This document shows positions 12,641 to 24,660 of a stretch of 64,000 bases of DNA, in pieces. The stretch is from Prochilodus magdalenae. Its lineage: Eukaryota > Chordata > Actinopteri > Characiformes > Prochilodontidae. Numbering within the stretch: the stretch's first letter is position 1; every line of letters starts with the position of its first letter. Under the pieces are notes generated by a model. That model was not told the origin of the DNA. It made no database searches and was given only the letters and a program-made list of their open reading frames with translations. The stretch is from positions 1,229,001-1,293,000 of the forward strand of contig JAMWET010003098.1 in NCBI GenBank assembly GCA_024036415.1. Direction: 5' to 3'. Position numbers and translations under genes: made by a program.

Positions 12641-12685
12641 TCGCAATAAATTCCAAATAACATAATAACCAAAAGAACAGCTTAA

Positions 12686-12807
12686 GCTATGTTCAGATCT
12701 TCAATTAATAATTAACAAATCTGTTTAATCACTTACAAATAAGACTGTGTACAATGGAATATCTTATTTAAGAAACAAATCTGATTTGCTTATAGTCTGA
12801 ACATAGC
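12686..12807. mobile_element. Small MITE, 122 bp, 12-bp perfect TIRs
   Basis: GCTATGTTCAGA at 12686-12697 is matched exactly in inverse orientation by TCTGAACATAGC at 12796-12807. The AT-rich interior has further partial symmetry (AACAAATCTG motifs). Size, perfect terminal repeats and lack of an open frame fit a miniature inverted-repeat element. No second copy was noticed in the window. Confidence 0.65.
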
Positions 12808-13870
12808 CTCAGATCCCTGGGACCATATTCATGGCATGTAAACTATGATCCTGGTGCTAGGACTCCAGGTCAGTCTCTGGATTTAGCTCAGGGATACCTC
12901 CACAGCAGCACCATCTCTCTTCAGATATTAGATCCCACACTCAGTCTTAGTTCCTTTCCAAACTCCAAGGCCTTAATTTATAGACACACAACATGGTGTT
13001 CAGTCATAAGTCAATGCCAAAAAATAGACTTTGGAATATGTCTCCTAGAATCAGGACCCGGGTCATAAACAGATCCTAAACCCCTGTAATATCCTAAACC
13101 CCTGCCCCATTGGTTTAAAACTGGAGCTATGTGATGTAGGATCTGAGGACAAGGTGAATAATGTAGGGTTAATACTGGTGTCCTGGACCACAGTTCCTTA
13201 CACTGTATTCTTAAAACATTATCTTAAACTAGAATTTAAGGGTGTTCTTTTTGTGGCCTAATTCAAGACTCCACCCCTTTGCCTTTTTGTAGAACAACAC
13301 TAGGACAAGAGTACTAAGCCCTGGGACCCAGGGTGCAGGACTCCAGTACGAGTTCCATCACCAGGCCCAGCCCTTGTAATATAGTCTTTAAGACCTAAAA
13401 GTTTTTTGTTTCCAGACTACTACCAAATTCCAGCCCAAACAAAAAAAGCCCGATCCACAACTTTGAGATGTAAGCTTTATGACTCTTATATCTCTGGGCC
13501 TTTAGTGCTTGTCTTTTGAGCCCATCTTTCTCTAGTAATAGGTTTTTGGATTTTTTGGTTCTTTTGGGGACTGGGCTTGGGTATTGGCAGTAAGGTAAAG
13601 GGGTAATGCATGGCTAGAAGAACTGTGAATCAAGGCCTTGGAAATTTAATCCCCAAGTTAATTAAAAAGGAACTGAAGTTTGGACCAGCAATATTGAACT
13701 CCTGAACGCATGTCCCAAGCTCTACTCCAAAATTGTAGAGGCATACGTTTGGGCTATGGTGTCCTATTGTCCTCATGTCTTTATGTCCTCATGTCGGAGG
13801 AGGCGATTTTATTTCTTTGATATTAGACTTGCTAGGGCCACAGCTTGACCTGAGACTATAGATCTTTTCC
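12808..13870. other. Compositionally distinct unique DNA, possible old repeat
   Basis: This kilobase is richer in C and T words (TCCTAAACCCCTG twice at about 13075-13105, GTCCTCATGTC twice at about 13770-13796, CCCTGGGACC twice at about 12814 and 13320) than its AT-rich flanks, but has no open frame. It may be an old, diverged mobile element. No family was recognised. Confidence 0.3.
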
Positions 13871-14725
13871 CTAAATCTTTCTCTCCCAACATTTACACAT
13901 GTTCAGTGACTTCTTAGGTTAACATCTACATTTGTGAATTGTAAGGTATTACATTATTGGAGCAAATGCTATTACAATAATAATTCTACATTATGCTCTA
14001 CTACACAATTCAAATAGACAAATTTATCATATTATTGGGTTTAATAACTTTTTTGAGTTACATGCAAGATGACAATTATAATTTTGGGAAATTATTACAT
14101 CATTAAGTGCCACAAACCACATGCAGAATATAATGACAAACAGAAAACTCTATAAATTGGATAGATTTTTTTTTTCTGTCATTTTTTTTTTGCATTTTCT
14201 GTAGAAATATTCATTATTATTTTTATACAGCATCCTACCACAGTGTTAAAACCACATAACGTACACTCGGACATTGATAAGACATTATCTTTTTTTACAT
14301 TAAGAGTCATTAAAATTTTGACATTTTGTGATGCAATAAATAAATGTTTCTGAAAATTTGTGGTCTCTAAGCAGCATCTTACTTGGAGCCTCCCACATGC
14401 CCCAGTCCATATTGTATTGTATCCAGTACTAGATAATTAATTAATAAATAATTAAAATGAGAAAAACTGGAGACTCTTTGTATTTTTCTACATTAAAAAA
14501 TTAGCAAATTTGACAAAGTACATTTTCGGTGGCCCCCTAGTGGCTCAGGGGCCCTAAGTCACTTCTAATACCTGATATAGGACGTAATAGCTCTGTTTGT
14601 GGTGTCAACAAACAAACAAATAAAAAGGAAAGAAGATCTTTGGAAGAATTATATAGCACAAGTATTGTGTACTGACCAGGAGTGACACTGCACAGTGATG
14701 CATGTACATGCAAAAATAGGGCAAT
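13871..14725. other. Unique AT-rich DNA, no gene
   Basis: AT-rich, with short T and A runs (for example around 14165-14190). Nothing else is recognised. Confidence 0.5.
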
Positions 14726-14726
14726 G

Positions 14727-14950
14727 CACAGTGGTGTTCAAAAGTCTGAAACCACATCGAAATTTATGTAATGACAAAAAATACGATTTTTTTTTAATGT
14801 TTCTGCATTTCTAGGCCACTATTCATTATTCATTTAGATTTTTCATTCACTGTGATTTTGCACAGAACGTATGGAGTCCATGGTAGCTTGGATGAATTAA
14901 GGCAAATAGATACCTAATACTAAGACAGGAAATACTTACATTTTTGATTG
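14727..14950 (+). mobile_element. Tc1/mariner-type terminal fragment
   Basis: Begins ACAGTGGTGTTCAAAAGTCT followed by GAAACCAC, which resembles the terminal inverted repeat start of fish Tc1-like elements ('CAGTGGTGTTCAAAAGTTTGAGACCAC' type). No matching opposite terminus or transposase frame was found nearby, so it is a solo end or deletion derivative. The right limit is a guess. Confidence 0.45.
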
Positions 14951-15336
14951 AAATATTCTACTTTTCACTGTAATTGTTATGCTGATAATATTATTTACAA
15001 TGAAAATGAATACATTTTATTAATAAATCAAATTAAAATTAATGTATCAAATTAGAGAAGAATGACTGGTTTGTTAATATTAATTAATTAATGGTTTGTC
15101 CGGCACCCACGCGCCCAGAGATATGGACATGCAGAGCAGCGACATGCAGAGCATCATGGGAGGACCTGACTCATAGTAAGAGAGACTTTAATTCGTAAAT
15201 CAGTTGTTGTTATTCAGTTGAAGACATGCACATGTTGTTTGTGTCATTCTGTGCTGAACTGTGGGGTAATTGGCTCATAGTTAAAGGGAGAGTTGCATGG
15301 TTAAAAATGACCTGTCTGCTTCCCAGTTGTTTTGGC
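14951..15336. other. AT-rich DNA with a short tandem duplication
   Basis: GACATGCAGAGCA is repeated with a 15-bp period at 15126-15153. Otherwise nothing is recognised. Confidence 0.5.
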
Positions 15337-15660
15337 CAGTGCTGGGCAGCAGTTTCTCCGTAAAATAAAAGTGTGTTTGCCATCTCTTGCTCCCTGCCAC
15401 AGCGTTAGAGTATATTTAAAATGCAGTTGCTCGCATGACGCTCACAATTTTAAATCCTGGAGATGTTGTGCATTGCAGGTTTTGTTATTTTCCCCCTTTA
15501 CCCTAACTAAACTCAGTAAAGCGATCTTAAATTTACCACTGAGAAGCTGGGGTAGATAGAGTACTAAAAATTGCTACTTAACTTAAAGTACCGTTGCTGT
15601 ACTGATTTAACTACATGGTTTACTGATAAAGTACTTCAGTAATCAAACTTCTTTTTTTGT
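15337..15660 (+). repeat. 'CAGTGCTGGGCAG...GTACTT' teleost dispersed repeat
   Basis: Begins CCAGTGCTGGGCAGCAGTTT and continues to a stretch with alternating AGTACT, TACTTAACTTAAAGTACCGT and ACTGATAAAGTACTTCAG words. This layout matches a very common teleost repeat that starts 'CAGTGCTGGGCAGTAAC' and is rich in 'TACTTAAGTAAAAGTAC'. No transposase frame. The right boundary is uncertain and may extend toward 15880. Confidence 0.6.
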
Positions 15661-17985
15661 GTATCCACAATCACAACCCAAATAAATGCTTCTGAGTTAA
15701 CTTGGCTACATCATTGTAAATTATCTGCACAGACAAAACTATGGCAGAACATGATTTTACATGAGAAAAGGTTTTGAGTGCTAAGACTGATCACAGTGTG
15801 CAGCACTAGTGCAGGTTTAAACATCTTTCTCCGTACTGTGTAAGGCAAAGTAAGGTTTACATTTAACTACTCACATAAAATCGGGCTTTCTACTGTATGT
15901 ATTTCCAAAAGCCTTTTGGAGATGAAACAGCCTGAAAGACTGTGACGAGTTTGTTACTGTAGTCAAACGAGTTTGTTAGAATTGTTAGAGTGATACTCTG
16001 ACGGCTATTTACTGATGCGAGACTCTGTTTAGCCTGTGTACAGTTTATGTGTAATAAAAGAACTTCATACCCCACCATATTCAGATCTGCTGAACACTGC
16101 TGTTTGGTCCAGTAAGGCCAGTAAAAATAAATGAGGGGATGAACAAATATATGAATAAATATATTTATGAATGAATGTAATAAAGTAAACACAGTACCTA
16201 GCTAGGATAAGATAACAAAGATAACGTGGATAAGCTCCTTGAGCATATACAGTTCAATAATTATTATTCTAAATTAACTCAAAAGTGAAGGAACTTTAAT
16301 TTAATTATATTGCGAATAGCACCATTACAGAAAATACAGAAACGTATTTGAGCACAGTATCGGAAGCTAACACAATTTGTTGTTTTCCACCTCTGTGGTA
16401 CACTAAAGTTACTTTAACAGCATTCTGGTAGAAAACTGCATTTGAAGCCATATATGGGTGATGTCTTAGTATACAAGTTGATCTACAGGCCTGTCAGTGA
16501 CTGCATGGTTTATCTGCATTTCTGTGCTTCTGAGTCAGCCTCTACAGCCAGTTAAAAAACATTCACTAGCCTGTGGATCGCAGTGTCCTGAGTGGAGGTA
16601 ACCTGCAGCAGCATCTAACTGCTTTAACGTCCTTGATCTGGATTCAATCAGATAGTGGAGTCCCCAAGTGACGCACGGCATCATCCTCTGAGAATGCAAA
16701 ATACATGACGCGTGGCCTGCTGCTTACAACACATACACACGCACAGTGATGAGGCAGAATCAGAAAGCCCAGGATGGCGAATGTGAGCCTGACGTCAGCA
16801 AAGTGGCGTGGGAGGTGATAGATGTATGTATTACTCGTACGGTGTGTCAGTAAGAGTAGGAGAAACACGGGGAGAAAAAGAGAGCGAGGCAGACATAAAA
16901 GAGGGTCCAGCCACAGCGTGGGATGCAGTTGCCCTCTTTTCCACATCTCTGTCATCATCGCCGGTTATCCAGTTTCAGGTTTGAGTCATACCCCATCGGA
17001 GAACCAGTAAATCTGGGATTATAGGACATGTGAGTATCTGAGATCTTACTAAACTGGGAGGGAGTAGTTGAACTTGCGAGATTGAGGGTCACTATGGGCT
17101 ATTAGTGTTTACTTCCACAGGGGGGCACCCCAGTAGAGCACTGTGTCTTCAAGAGACGACTAACAGCTGGGCAACATGGGGATCCATCTGTAAACAGCAT
17201 CAGTTTGCCTTATGTGATGATGTGGGTGCTAGTCAAGTTGGACTGATCTTGACTGATCTTCTGTCCCATATGTAAAGGCCCTGACATGATATCAGTAAAT
17301 GAGGTCAGGAACAGACATAATTCATCACGTTATCTACTGTCATTCTAGACCACGAGCGAAAGTGACAGGCCTGGCACCATGACGGCTTCACATATGGAGG
17401 CTCATGCATGTAGTTGCAAATCCCTACGAGAACACCAGTACATTTGCCTGTCTTCGCTAACATGGCTTTCTTACTGTAAATATTGTACACTAATACCTTT
17501 CAGCACACAACAAGAGGGACCTGAGTATGATCTCACTCTTTAAATCAACATTTTCATTTAAGCAACACAAAAGGAAACAACAAATTAGTTAAGTACAATT
17601 TGTGTGATTCATAAGGAAACATGAAAGCAAACAAGCCCCAAGTTTTAGCAGCTTAAGGATGTCATTTTTGTTATTTTGCTAGTGGCTAGCAGGTATGTTA
17701 AAAACAAGTCGTGTGGTTGGAGGAATTTGCTGAATAAAACAAGAACTCTATCTATATATATACTCGATCTATACTTAGCTGCACTTAGGTTAGTAAATTA
17801 GTGTTAAAGCCAATCTGAAATCGAATAACCTCTCTGGTCATATCAAAGAATTTTTTTTTAGTTCTTTCATAATCTTTGATTAACGTGTAATGACTTCTTC
17901 ATTTTTTTCTTTTGTTTGATTACTAATACAGTATAACTATCAAAACCAAGATGACACATGTAATCTCACATACACCCCTAAGAAA
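15661..17985. other. Unique DNA, no gene
   Basis: No gene or repeat family is recognised. GACTGATCTT is tandemly duplicated at 17241-17260. Chance frames (15890-16192, 16644-16958) carry no motif. Confidence 0.5.
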
Positions 17986-17986
17986 T

Positions 17987-18440
17987 AGCGAAAGAAAAAA
18001 GAAGAAGAAGAAAAAGAAGAACAAGAAGGAAGAGAAAAAGAAGAAGACAACAAACAAGAAGAAGAAGGAGAAGAAGAAGAAGAAAGAGAAAAGAAGAAGA
18101 AGACAAAAAACAAGAAGAAGAAGAAAAAGAAAAAAAGAAGAATGAGAAGAAGAAGAACAAGAAGAAGAAGAAGGAGAAGAAGAAGAAGAGGAAGAAGAAG
18201 AAGAAAGAGAAAAAGAAGAAGAAGACAAAAAATAAGAATAAGAACAAAAAGAAAAAAATAAGAAAAAGAAGAAGAAGAAGGAGAAGAAGAAGTAGAAGAA
18301 GAGGAAGAAGAAGAAAAAGAAGAAGAAGAAGAAGAAGAAGAAGAAGGAGAAGAAGAAGGAGAAGAAGAGGAAGAAGAAGAAAAAGAAGAAGAAGAAGAAG
18401 AAGAAGAAGAAGAAGAAGAAGGAGAAGAAGAAGAAGAAAG
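17987..18440 (+). repeat. 450-bp polypurine (GAA)n-type tract
   Basis: Almost uninterrupted A and G on the plus strand, dominated by GAA/AAG triplets with AAAAG, GGA and rare C or T interruptions. Long GAA-rich mirror-like polypurine DNA can form intramolecular triplex (H-DNA) and stall polymerases. The long minus-strand frames (17923-18459, 17978-18511) read as Phe/Leu/Ser repeats and are artefacts. Confidence 0.97.
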
Positions 18441-18589
18441 CCCAGTGTTTTATTTCCACTCTCTCTAGGCACTAAATGACGCACGTTCAGAATAGCTGGT
18501 AAAGTAACCATTGTGTTTTCGCTCTGGTTTCGTCAAGACATTAAAAAACACCCCCACAAAACGTAATCATCTGGTTCAGACAGGAATCC

Positions 18590-18920
18590 TGCCTGGTTTA
18601 GCTGAATGACTCAAGCTCAGCTATAGGGCTGCCTGCACAATCTCCTCCACTCCACTCCACTCCACTGTGCACAGCAGAGTGAAGCTGACATCTGAAATCG
18701 CCACTTCATTTGGCCAGCCAGGCTGTAATTGCTCTTATGTAAAAAAGGGGTTAATAGGTTCCCCCTAATGCAATTTCTATGAAAACAACAACACTGACAC
18801 ACAATATCAGCTGCAGGGCTTAAGCTGGCGCACAGTGCCACTCTGCAGCCCTGCTTCCCCCTGCAGCCTCCTCGATTAGAACTCCAGATAAGCTGCAGAT
18901 CCATTTACAATCACAGCTCC
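18590..18920. promoter_or_regulatory. Candidate conserved non-coding block
   Basis: Complex sequence with CCAGCCAGGCTGTAATTGCTC, a homeodomain-type TAATTG core, TTAATAGGTTCCCCCTAATG and paired CTGCAG words. It also contains four TCCAC units (about 18646-18665). Regulatory status is inferred from texture only. Confidence 0.22.
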
Positions 18921-19031
18921 TGTGATTGAAGCTTTTTTTGCTCTAAATAAGTAAATTACCTCTAATACCCTCCTCTTCAGCTCTCTGCCTGCTCAGCTCT
19001 TAGGTAAACCAGATGTTTCTCTCTCCACATG

Positions 19032-19064
<33 letters not shown>
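19032..19064 (+). repeat. (CA)n microsatellite
   Basis: A pure CA array of about 16 units. Confidence 0.95.
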
Positions 19065-19069
<5 letters not shown>

Positions 19070-20829
19070 GCATATACTGTACAGTATACATTAGAAACAT
19101 GCAGACATGGAACATACACGGCAGAGACTGTGGTTGGTAAAAGCTAAACTGACATATTGTGAAGCCCTAATAAAGTGTAGGCTCACTGTAAGATCTAAAA
19201 GGTTTGAATTCTGACCTGAACATCTCGAGCTGGATGGATTTAGCAGTGTATTTGTTATAAAAGCAATAATTATGTCTCAGTGTTTTTATTAAGGATAACA
19301 CAAATAAAAAAAATAAATAAATAACTATCACGATAAAAAACCTCTTTAGATCATGCACTGAGTCTATGAAAGCCTGTTTTCTCCAGGGAGAAAAAGATTT
19401 TAATCTTTTCTTAATAGTAACTTAAAAACAAACGTGCAAAATTGTGATTATTCCAACATTACTTTGGCAAAAAAAGTGAGGATTAATTAAAACATTGAAG
19501 GAAATAGATCAGATTTAAGCATTTCAAAACCCCTGTTTCATTTCATTGAGCACATCCTGGTCACTTGGGCACTGTACGATTTTGAACTCACAGCCAGCGT
19601 AAGCTCTTGGCTATTTACAAAGCATACACGAATGTGACGTTTCTGCTACAGCAGGCACAGAAACCAGAGTGCTGAGGTTGGACATAGAGTGTCTTCATGT
19701 GTTTTTACAATAGTCTGCAAAGCCTGCTAATTTAGAAAACACTTACTGTTAAGATACACTGACATACACAGTGACTGTAGATGCGTCCTAAAGTATAAAG
19801 TAAAATAGTTTAAAACTTTGTTTTTCTAAAATGATTCACTTTTTTCTTTTTAAATTAAAAATAATACAACATGAAAGGTGTTAATTATTTTAAAATATTT
19901 TATTTCATTAATCAAAGAAAACAGCAGCCATAACCATTACATAAACAAGATGAGCTTTTCACAGGCATTAACTAGTGCACATCTGCATTACAATCAACCT
20001 CTGTAAATCAGAGTTGAACATTCCCTAGAGTGTTAGTGAGGGGGAACTCCTGTCAATGCATATGCAACAAATCTACAGCATTTGCAGCTGCAGGCACCTA
20101 TTTTAGTAAGTCACTTTTAAAATCAATATACGGTTTATAGGGCAAAAACTGAAATGAGCATCTATATTATATATTAGTCGTTTCCTAGTGCAAGTAGTGT
20201 GTTCAAGACAAAACGTTAACAGAAGGCAGTGCGCTGTCCTGGATATGGTTTCCAAGGAGGTGTTTTTGTTTGGTGCAAATCTTTCATATTCACTTTGATA
20301 TGCAAGAGACTAATACAGGGTACATGTAACATGGATATGCAATGTAGGTAGGCAAATTCCTGTAGAACATGATTTGAATTATATTCCCACATTTATATGA
20401 AAATTCTGACAGCAAACTCATAAATATTTGTTTTTCTAGATTCAGCCTAAAAATGTTACTATACCATATCTGTAACTTTCCTCCTCAGAAGTGCTTTTTA
20501 ATTACTGAGTGCATAAATCAAAATATACAAACCAATATTGTTGTTTAAAAGAGGTTTTTGTGCAGCCTTTAATAAAAAAATGTACTACTGATGTCACATA
20601 ATTAAAATGTTTTCATTGTATTGTGCTTATATTTTATGGTCTACATTCCACAATCTTTTTTCCAGTAATATTGATGGAAAAGAATAGATTTTATACATTA
20701 AAGTCAGAACGTTTTTTTAGCAATTTAAAAAAATTATAATTTAAGCAATACAAAAATGCATTGAAATAACTATTTTGCATTGATCTTCCTGACTGTTACA
20801 ACAAACGCCAACTATGGGGGTTACACCAA
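19065..20829. other. Unique AT-rich DNA, no gene
   Basis: No feature is recognised. A less AT-rich stretch at about 19980-20110 is complex but unremarkable. Confidence 0.5.
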
Positions 20830-20880
20830 GATATATATATATGTATGTATATATATATATATAAATATATAATATATTAA
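20830..20880. repeat. (AT)n microsatellite
   Basis: An AT dinucleotide array with ATGTATGT and AATAT interruptions; self-complementary and able to form cruciforms. Confidence 0.9.
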
Positions 20881-21159
20881 TATCCTCTACTACCTGACAG
20901 TAAGTGTACAAAGTAAGAATACAGTGTTTACAAAAACACAGCTGATATGTCAAGCATAAGTAAGTAACTAGGGTCTATACTGTAAGAAGCCTATTTGCAT
21001 TCAAAAGTATTTACCCTTTAACAGCAACAACATATAACAACGCTTAACATGTTGAAGAAACACAACCTGTATTTGACTGCACTGGGATTTGAGGGGCATT
21101 CTCCAATATTTTAAAAGTGTGCCAAGACAGTACTGTAATTAGTGTGTCATTTATTACTG

Positions 21160-21570
21160 ATTACAAACAGGGAAAATACAGGGGTCATTACAGTGCGCAG
21201 CATATCACTGTCTATTAGTCTTGCTGACTACCTTCTAAACTGCGCTGTTGTGGTGAAGTTCACCAGCGTTTGGTCTCATTTGTCAGCCATAATAACAAAC
21301 AGAGGCCGTGTGATGTGACAGGCCGGCCAAGACATGGTCTCATATCCATCACTCGATTCAGAGGCCGAAAAGCTGCGGTTTGATGATGTAACGTGATCAA
21401 TAGTCCTCAAGAAGCCCTATTTTCTCTACGGTGTATTTGACAACCTTCAAGTGGCCCCATTCAACACTGTCACGGCAAAAGGAGCAAGCACTAATTTGCT
21501 CACTGTAAATAAAATAATCATTACTGATCTATCCTTTTTACTGACAGATTCTAATAATTCCCGGACGGTA
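21160..21570. promoter_or_regulatory. Candidate conserved non-coding block
   Basis: Long complex stretch without simple repeats, containing GGCCGGCC, TTTGTCAGCCATAATAAC and a CpG-containing core around 21300-21440. It is among the more enhancer-like segments of the window. Inference only. Confidence 0.25.
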
Positions 21571-22240
21571 GTTGTATATACGTGGGAGACTGGGGTTAAT
21601 GTATGTTAACAGAAACAGAAGTGCTGAAATCTCACAGTGTGTATTTGGCTCAGAAGGGGCTGCCCCATTCCCCCTCCCCTACTGCTCTCACGTCACTGAG
21701 GTGAGGAAAGAGTCAGGGGCTAAAAAAAGACTTTCACCATGTTTTCCCCATAGCCATTTCCCACTGACAGCAGATTCACGCCACCCCCCCTCCACCAGTT
21801 ACAAAGCAGCACTCCCAAGGCGTGGACCAGGTGTGTGTGTGAGCCTGTATGTGACCCGTACCTGGGCGGCGGGTTTTACTGGCCGTCTCATAGTGCTGTG
21901 TTCCGCGTGGCCATGCAGAAGGGCTGTGAACACTGCAGCCTTTGTGCCGCCACAGTGGTGCGTGGGAAGGCATGGGGGTGGTAGGGAACAGGAGAAAAGG
22001 CATATGGACCTTGGGGTGTCCATTTTCCATTTGGCAGAGTGTGGGTTTGATTTCAGCTGGAATAGTCATGTCTATCTGCACAGGTTTTTGACTAAAGCTC
22101 TCCTGTCCATGTGTGTGTTTTCACAAAAATGTCCTGCAGACAGTTTAAAAAAGTGCAAAACCAAAGTCATGGTTAAGATTAAGTTTTGGGGTGGGCTTAG
22201 AACATTTATATTACATATGAGGGGGGTCATGGTTTAAGAC
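21571..22240. other. GC-richer patch with a chance long open frame
   Basis: About 21640-22040 is clearly GC-richer than the surroundings and has CpG steps. It supports a 221-codon plus frame (21572-22237) and overlapping minus frames (21776-22081). None shows a known domain, signal peptide or composition typical of a gene. I interpret it as low stop density in GC-rich DNA; a non-coding RNA or promoter is possible but unsupported. Confidence 0.35.
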
Positions 22241-22980
22241 AACATTATTTTTAATGTACTTCGACTTCACATGTCAACATGTCAAAATTACGCACTTACT
22301 GTCTTTTGACTGTCTTTTTAAATATTTTCAATAAGTATGAATTTAGAAGCATAAACAACATTTTGCTGAAACTGTTTGGGAAATGCAGTTACATACAATG
22401 CAGTTACAATATTAAAACTGTTCTAAAAAATAAATCTGCAAAAGCAATAACAAGTGTAATTTCACCTGGTGTCAATATAAAGAAAATACCCATTGGTTGG
22501 AAAATGGCAAGAGTGGGCATACACACGACCAGAAAATCATATTGTTATTGTGATAAATTGTGTCATTTTACAATTCAACACCCTTTTCTGAACATATTGT
22601 GTACATTATTAGTACTTAAGGAACACTGACCAACTGCCAGTTTCATTATAAAGATTTTATTATTAATTTATTATAAATATTAGAAATAAATGTATACATT
22701 TGTATTATATTTGATGGACTGCAACACAGTATGCCAAATCTTAAATAATAAGGATCATTTTAGGAAGCATTAGAAAGCTTCTTTACCTTCACTGTAATTG
22801 CTACATGGAGGGCCAGGCAATACGACATTATAGATTATAATATGACATAATGTATAACAATAATAATATATACTGTCATATTAAGAGCTTCCTAAAGTTC
22901 TCTGGAACTTTACATAACATATGAATAGACAAAGTCACAGCATAGACCTTACACATTCCATTCAGCACAATCAGGAGATA
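22241..22980. other. AT-rich DNA, no gene
   Basis: Nothing is recognised. A GGCCAGGCAATACGAC segment at about 22811 weakly resembles the 'GGGCAATATGGC' repeat. Confidence 0.45.
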
Positions 22981-23030
22981 TAGAATAGAATAGAATAGAA
23001 TAGAATAGAATAGAATAGAACAGAATAGAA
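22981..23030 (+). repeat. (TAGAA)10 pentanucleotide microsatellite
   Basis: Ten TAGAA units in a row with one C-for-T change (CAGAA, the ninth unit). Confidence 0.95.
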
Positions 23031-24240
23031 AAGTTTATAGTAATATGAACACAACATATGTAAACACATCTAAGAAAACACAACAGCTTTGAATACACCT
23101 GGTATGAGATTTGTTTAATTACAGTTAAAAATAAAACATTTTCTTTAATCAATAAATAACTTGAGAGTTAATCAGGAAAATAAATTATTTTTTTAGACAA
23201 ATTAAATTTCTGGAACATGCTGTATTCTCAATAGCTGAGACAAAAATCTAATTCTTTGGCACTAATCCAGCTAATTATATTTAAAGAAAGAAGTTACATA
23301 TATATAAAATCCAAAAAACGGCATAAGCAAATAGAAATGGGAGCACCACCGTATAGGGCTGCTTCTCCGCAAACAGTACTGGGAATAACACATCATCAGA
23401 AGAAACAAGAATGGAGCAATGTCACAGAATACATGAGCGGAGAATTTAAGCTCACTAAATCTGTAGAGAAGATGAACAGTTCAACAAGACATCTCCCTCA
23501 AACATACAGACTTGATTAGAATTACCTTTGAAAATTCATGGAGGATAATGAAACTGTGGGTTTCATGGGTCCCCTCATATTCCCATAAAAGGATTTGTCA
23601 GGAAAAATGAAACAGAAATAATGCAAAAAGTTATTTACTTCTACTATAGACATTTTAAAAATGCCAAATATGCCCTTGCAATAAAGTACCAGTCTCATTA
23701 TGTTATCATATCTGGTGTTTTCCTTATTATTCTTTAGGCAATACGCACTAGAAGTATATTAAATAACAAAAATACAAGCATTTTAATACTGACTGTGAAA
23801 ACTGCCTGTGTTTACACTTCATACAGTACAAAGACACACACAGTAATATGACCTCATGTCCTATTACTGCATAAAAACAAACCTCTGCATGTGAGTGTAT
23901 GTGCATGCACAAGCATCTCCTCTTTCTAGCTCTTCTCAAGAGGATGGATGCAGGATGGGCAATTAACAAGCATCTGGAAGCCATTGGTGAGTTTGGGCCC
24001 CTGAAGCAAAGAGCTGCTTCTGTCTCCTTATCAACCCAATGCATAGTCTGTTACACAAACACACGCACACACAGGTCTACAGATGTAACAAGACAACAAC
24101 ATTGAGTATATGCACATCTGAAATCTGATACTGAAACCTATAATAAGGACATCAATACAAAAAGCAGAAATGCAACGCTTAGGTGGCATAACTGAGTTTT
24201 GTTTTTCTCTGGTGCAGGAGCAGCTGCTGGAGATGCCTAT
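23031..24240. other. Unique AT-rich DNA, no gene
   Basis: No gene or repeat family is recognised. Frames at 23256-23519, 23748-24044 and 23899-24105 are chance-sized and overlap on both strands. Confidence 0.5.
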
Positions 24241-24660
24241 CAATGCTCCTTCTAGCAGCAGTGGGATAGAAGGACAGAGGAGAAGGCCTCTAACATAGGT
24301 TTATTAAATGAGACAGGCCCCGAGGGCCAAAGGAAGTCCCTCCTGGCCTATGGAGCTTGTCAGTCATTCTATATAATAAAAAGAATGGATGAAGAGTCAA
24401 GGGAAAACTTTAGAGGGTCTAAAAGACAGAAAGTAAAAAATTCCAGAGTTTTCTTTAATCCACATTGTGTGTGTGTGTCTCTCCTCTGACAGCATATTAT
24501 CAGGCTAGGCTGTCCCTTGTCTATAGCCCATGGTCATCCATCAGGGTGATGCTGGGCTAGTTAAGTCTTATCACACTTAAACCTGGTTCGACCCGCAGCT
24601 GTGGCAGTGATCCATGGCTGTTGAGCCAGAGGTGAGGGCAAAGTCACCGACAGGTCCAGT
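24241..24660. promoter_or_regulatory. Candidate conserved non-coding block
   Basis: Complex sequence with GGCCCCGAGGGCC (inverted repeat), a short GTGTGTGTGTG run (about 24466-24477) and a second part rich in AGTTAAGTCTTATCAC and CTGTGGCAGTGATCCATGGC words. Enhancer-like texture only. Confidence 0.2.

Noticed and set aside
17923..18511. Two minus-strand frames of about 178 codons (Phe/Leu/Ser-rich)
   Set aside because: They translate the GAA-type polypurine tract; composition is entirely explained by the repeat.
22279..22629. 116-codon plus frame, Lys/Ile-rich
   Set aside because: AT-rich composition and absence of any domain; expected by chance in a 64-kb window.
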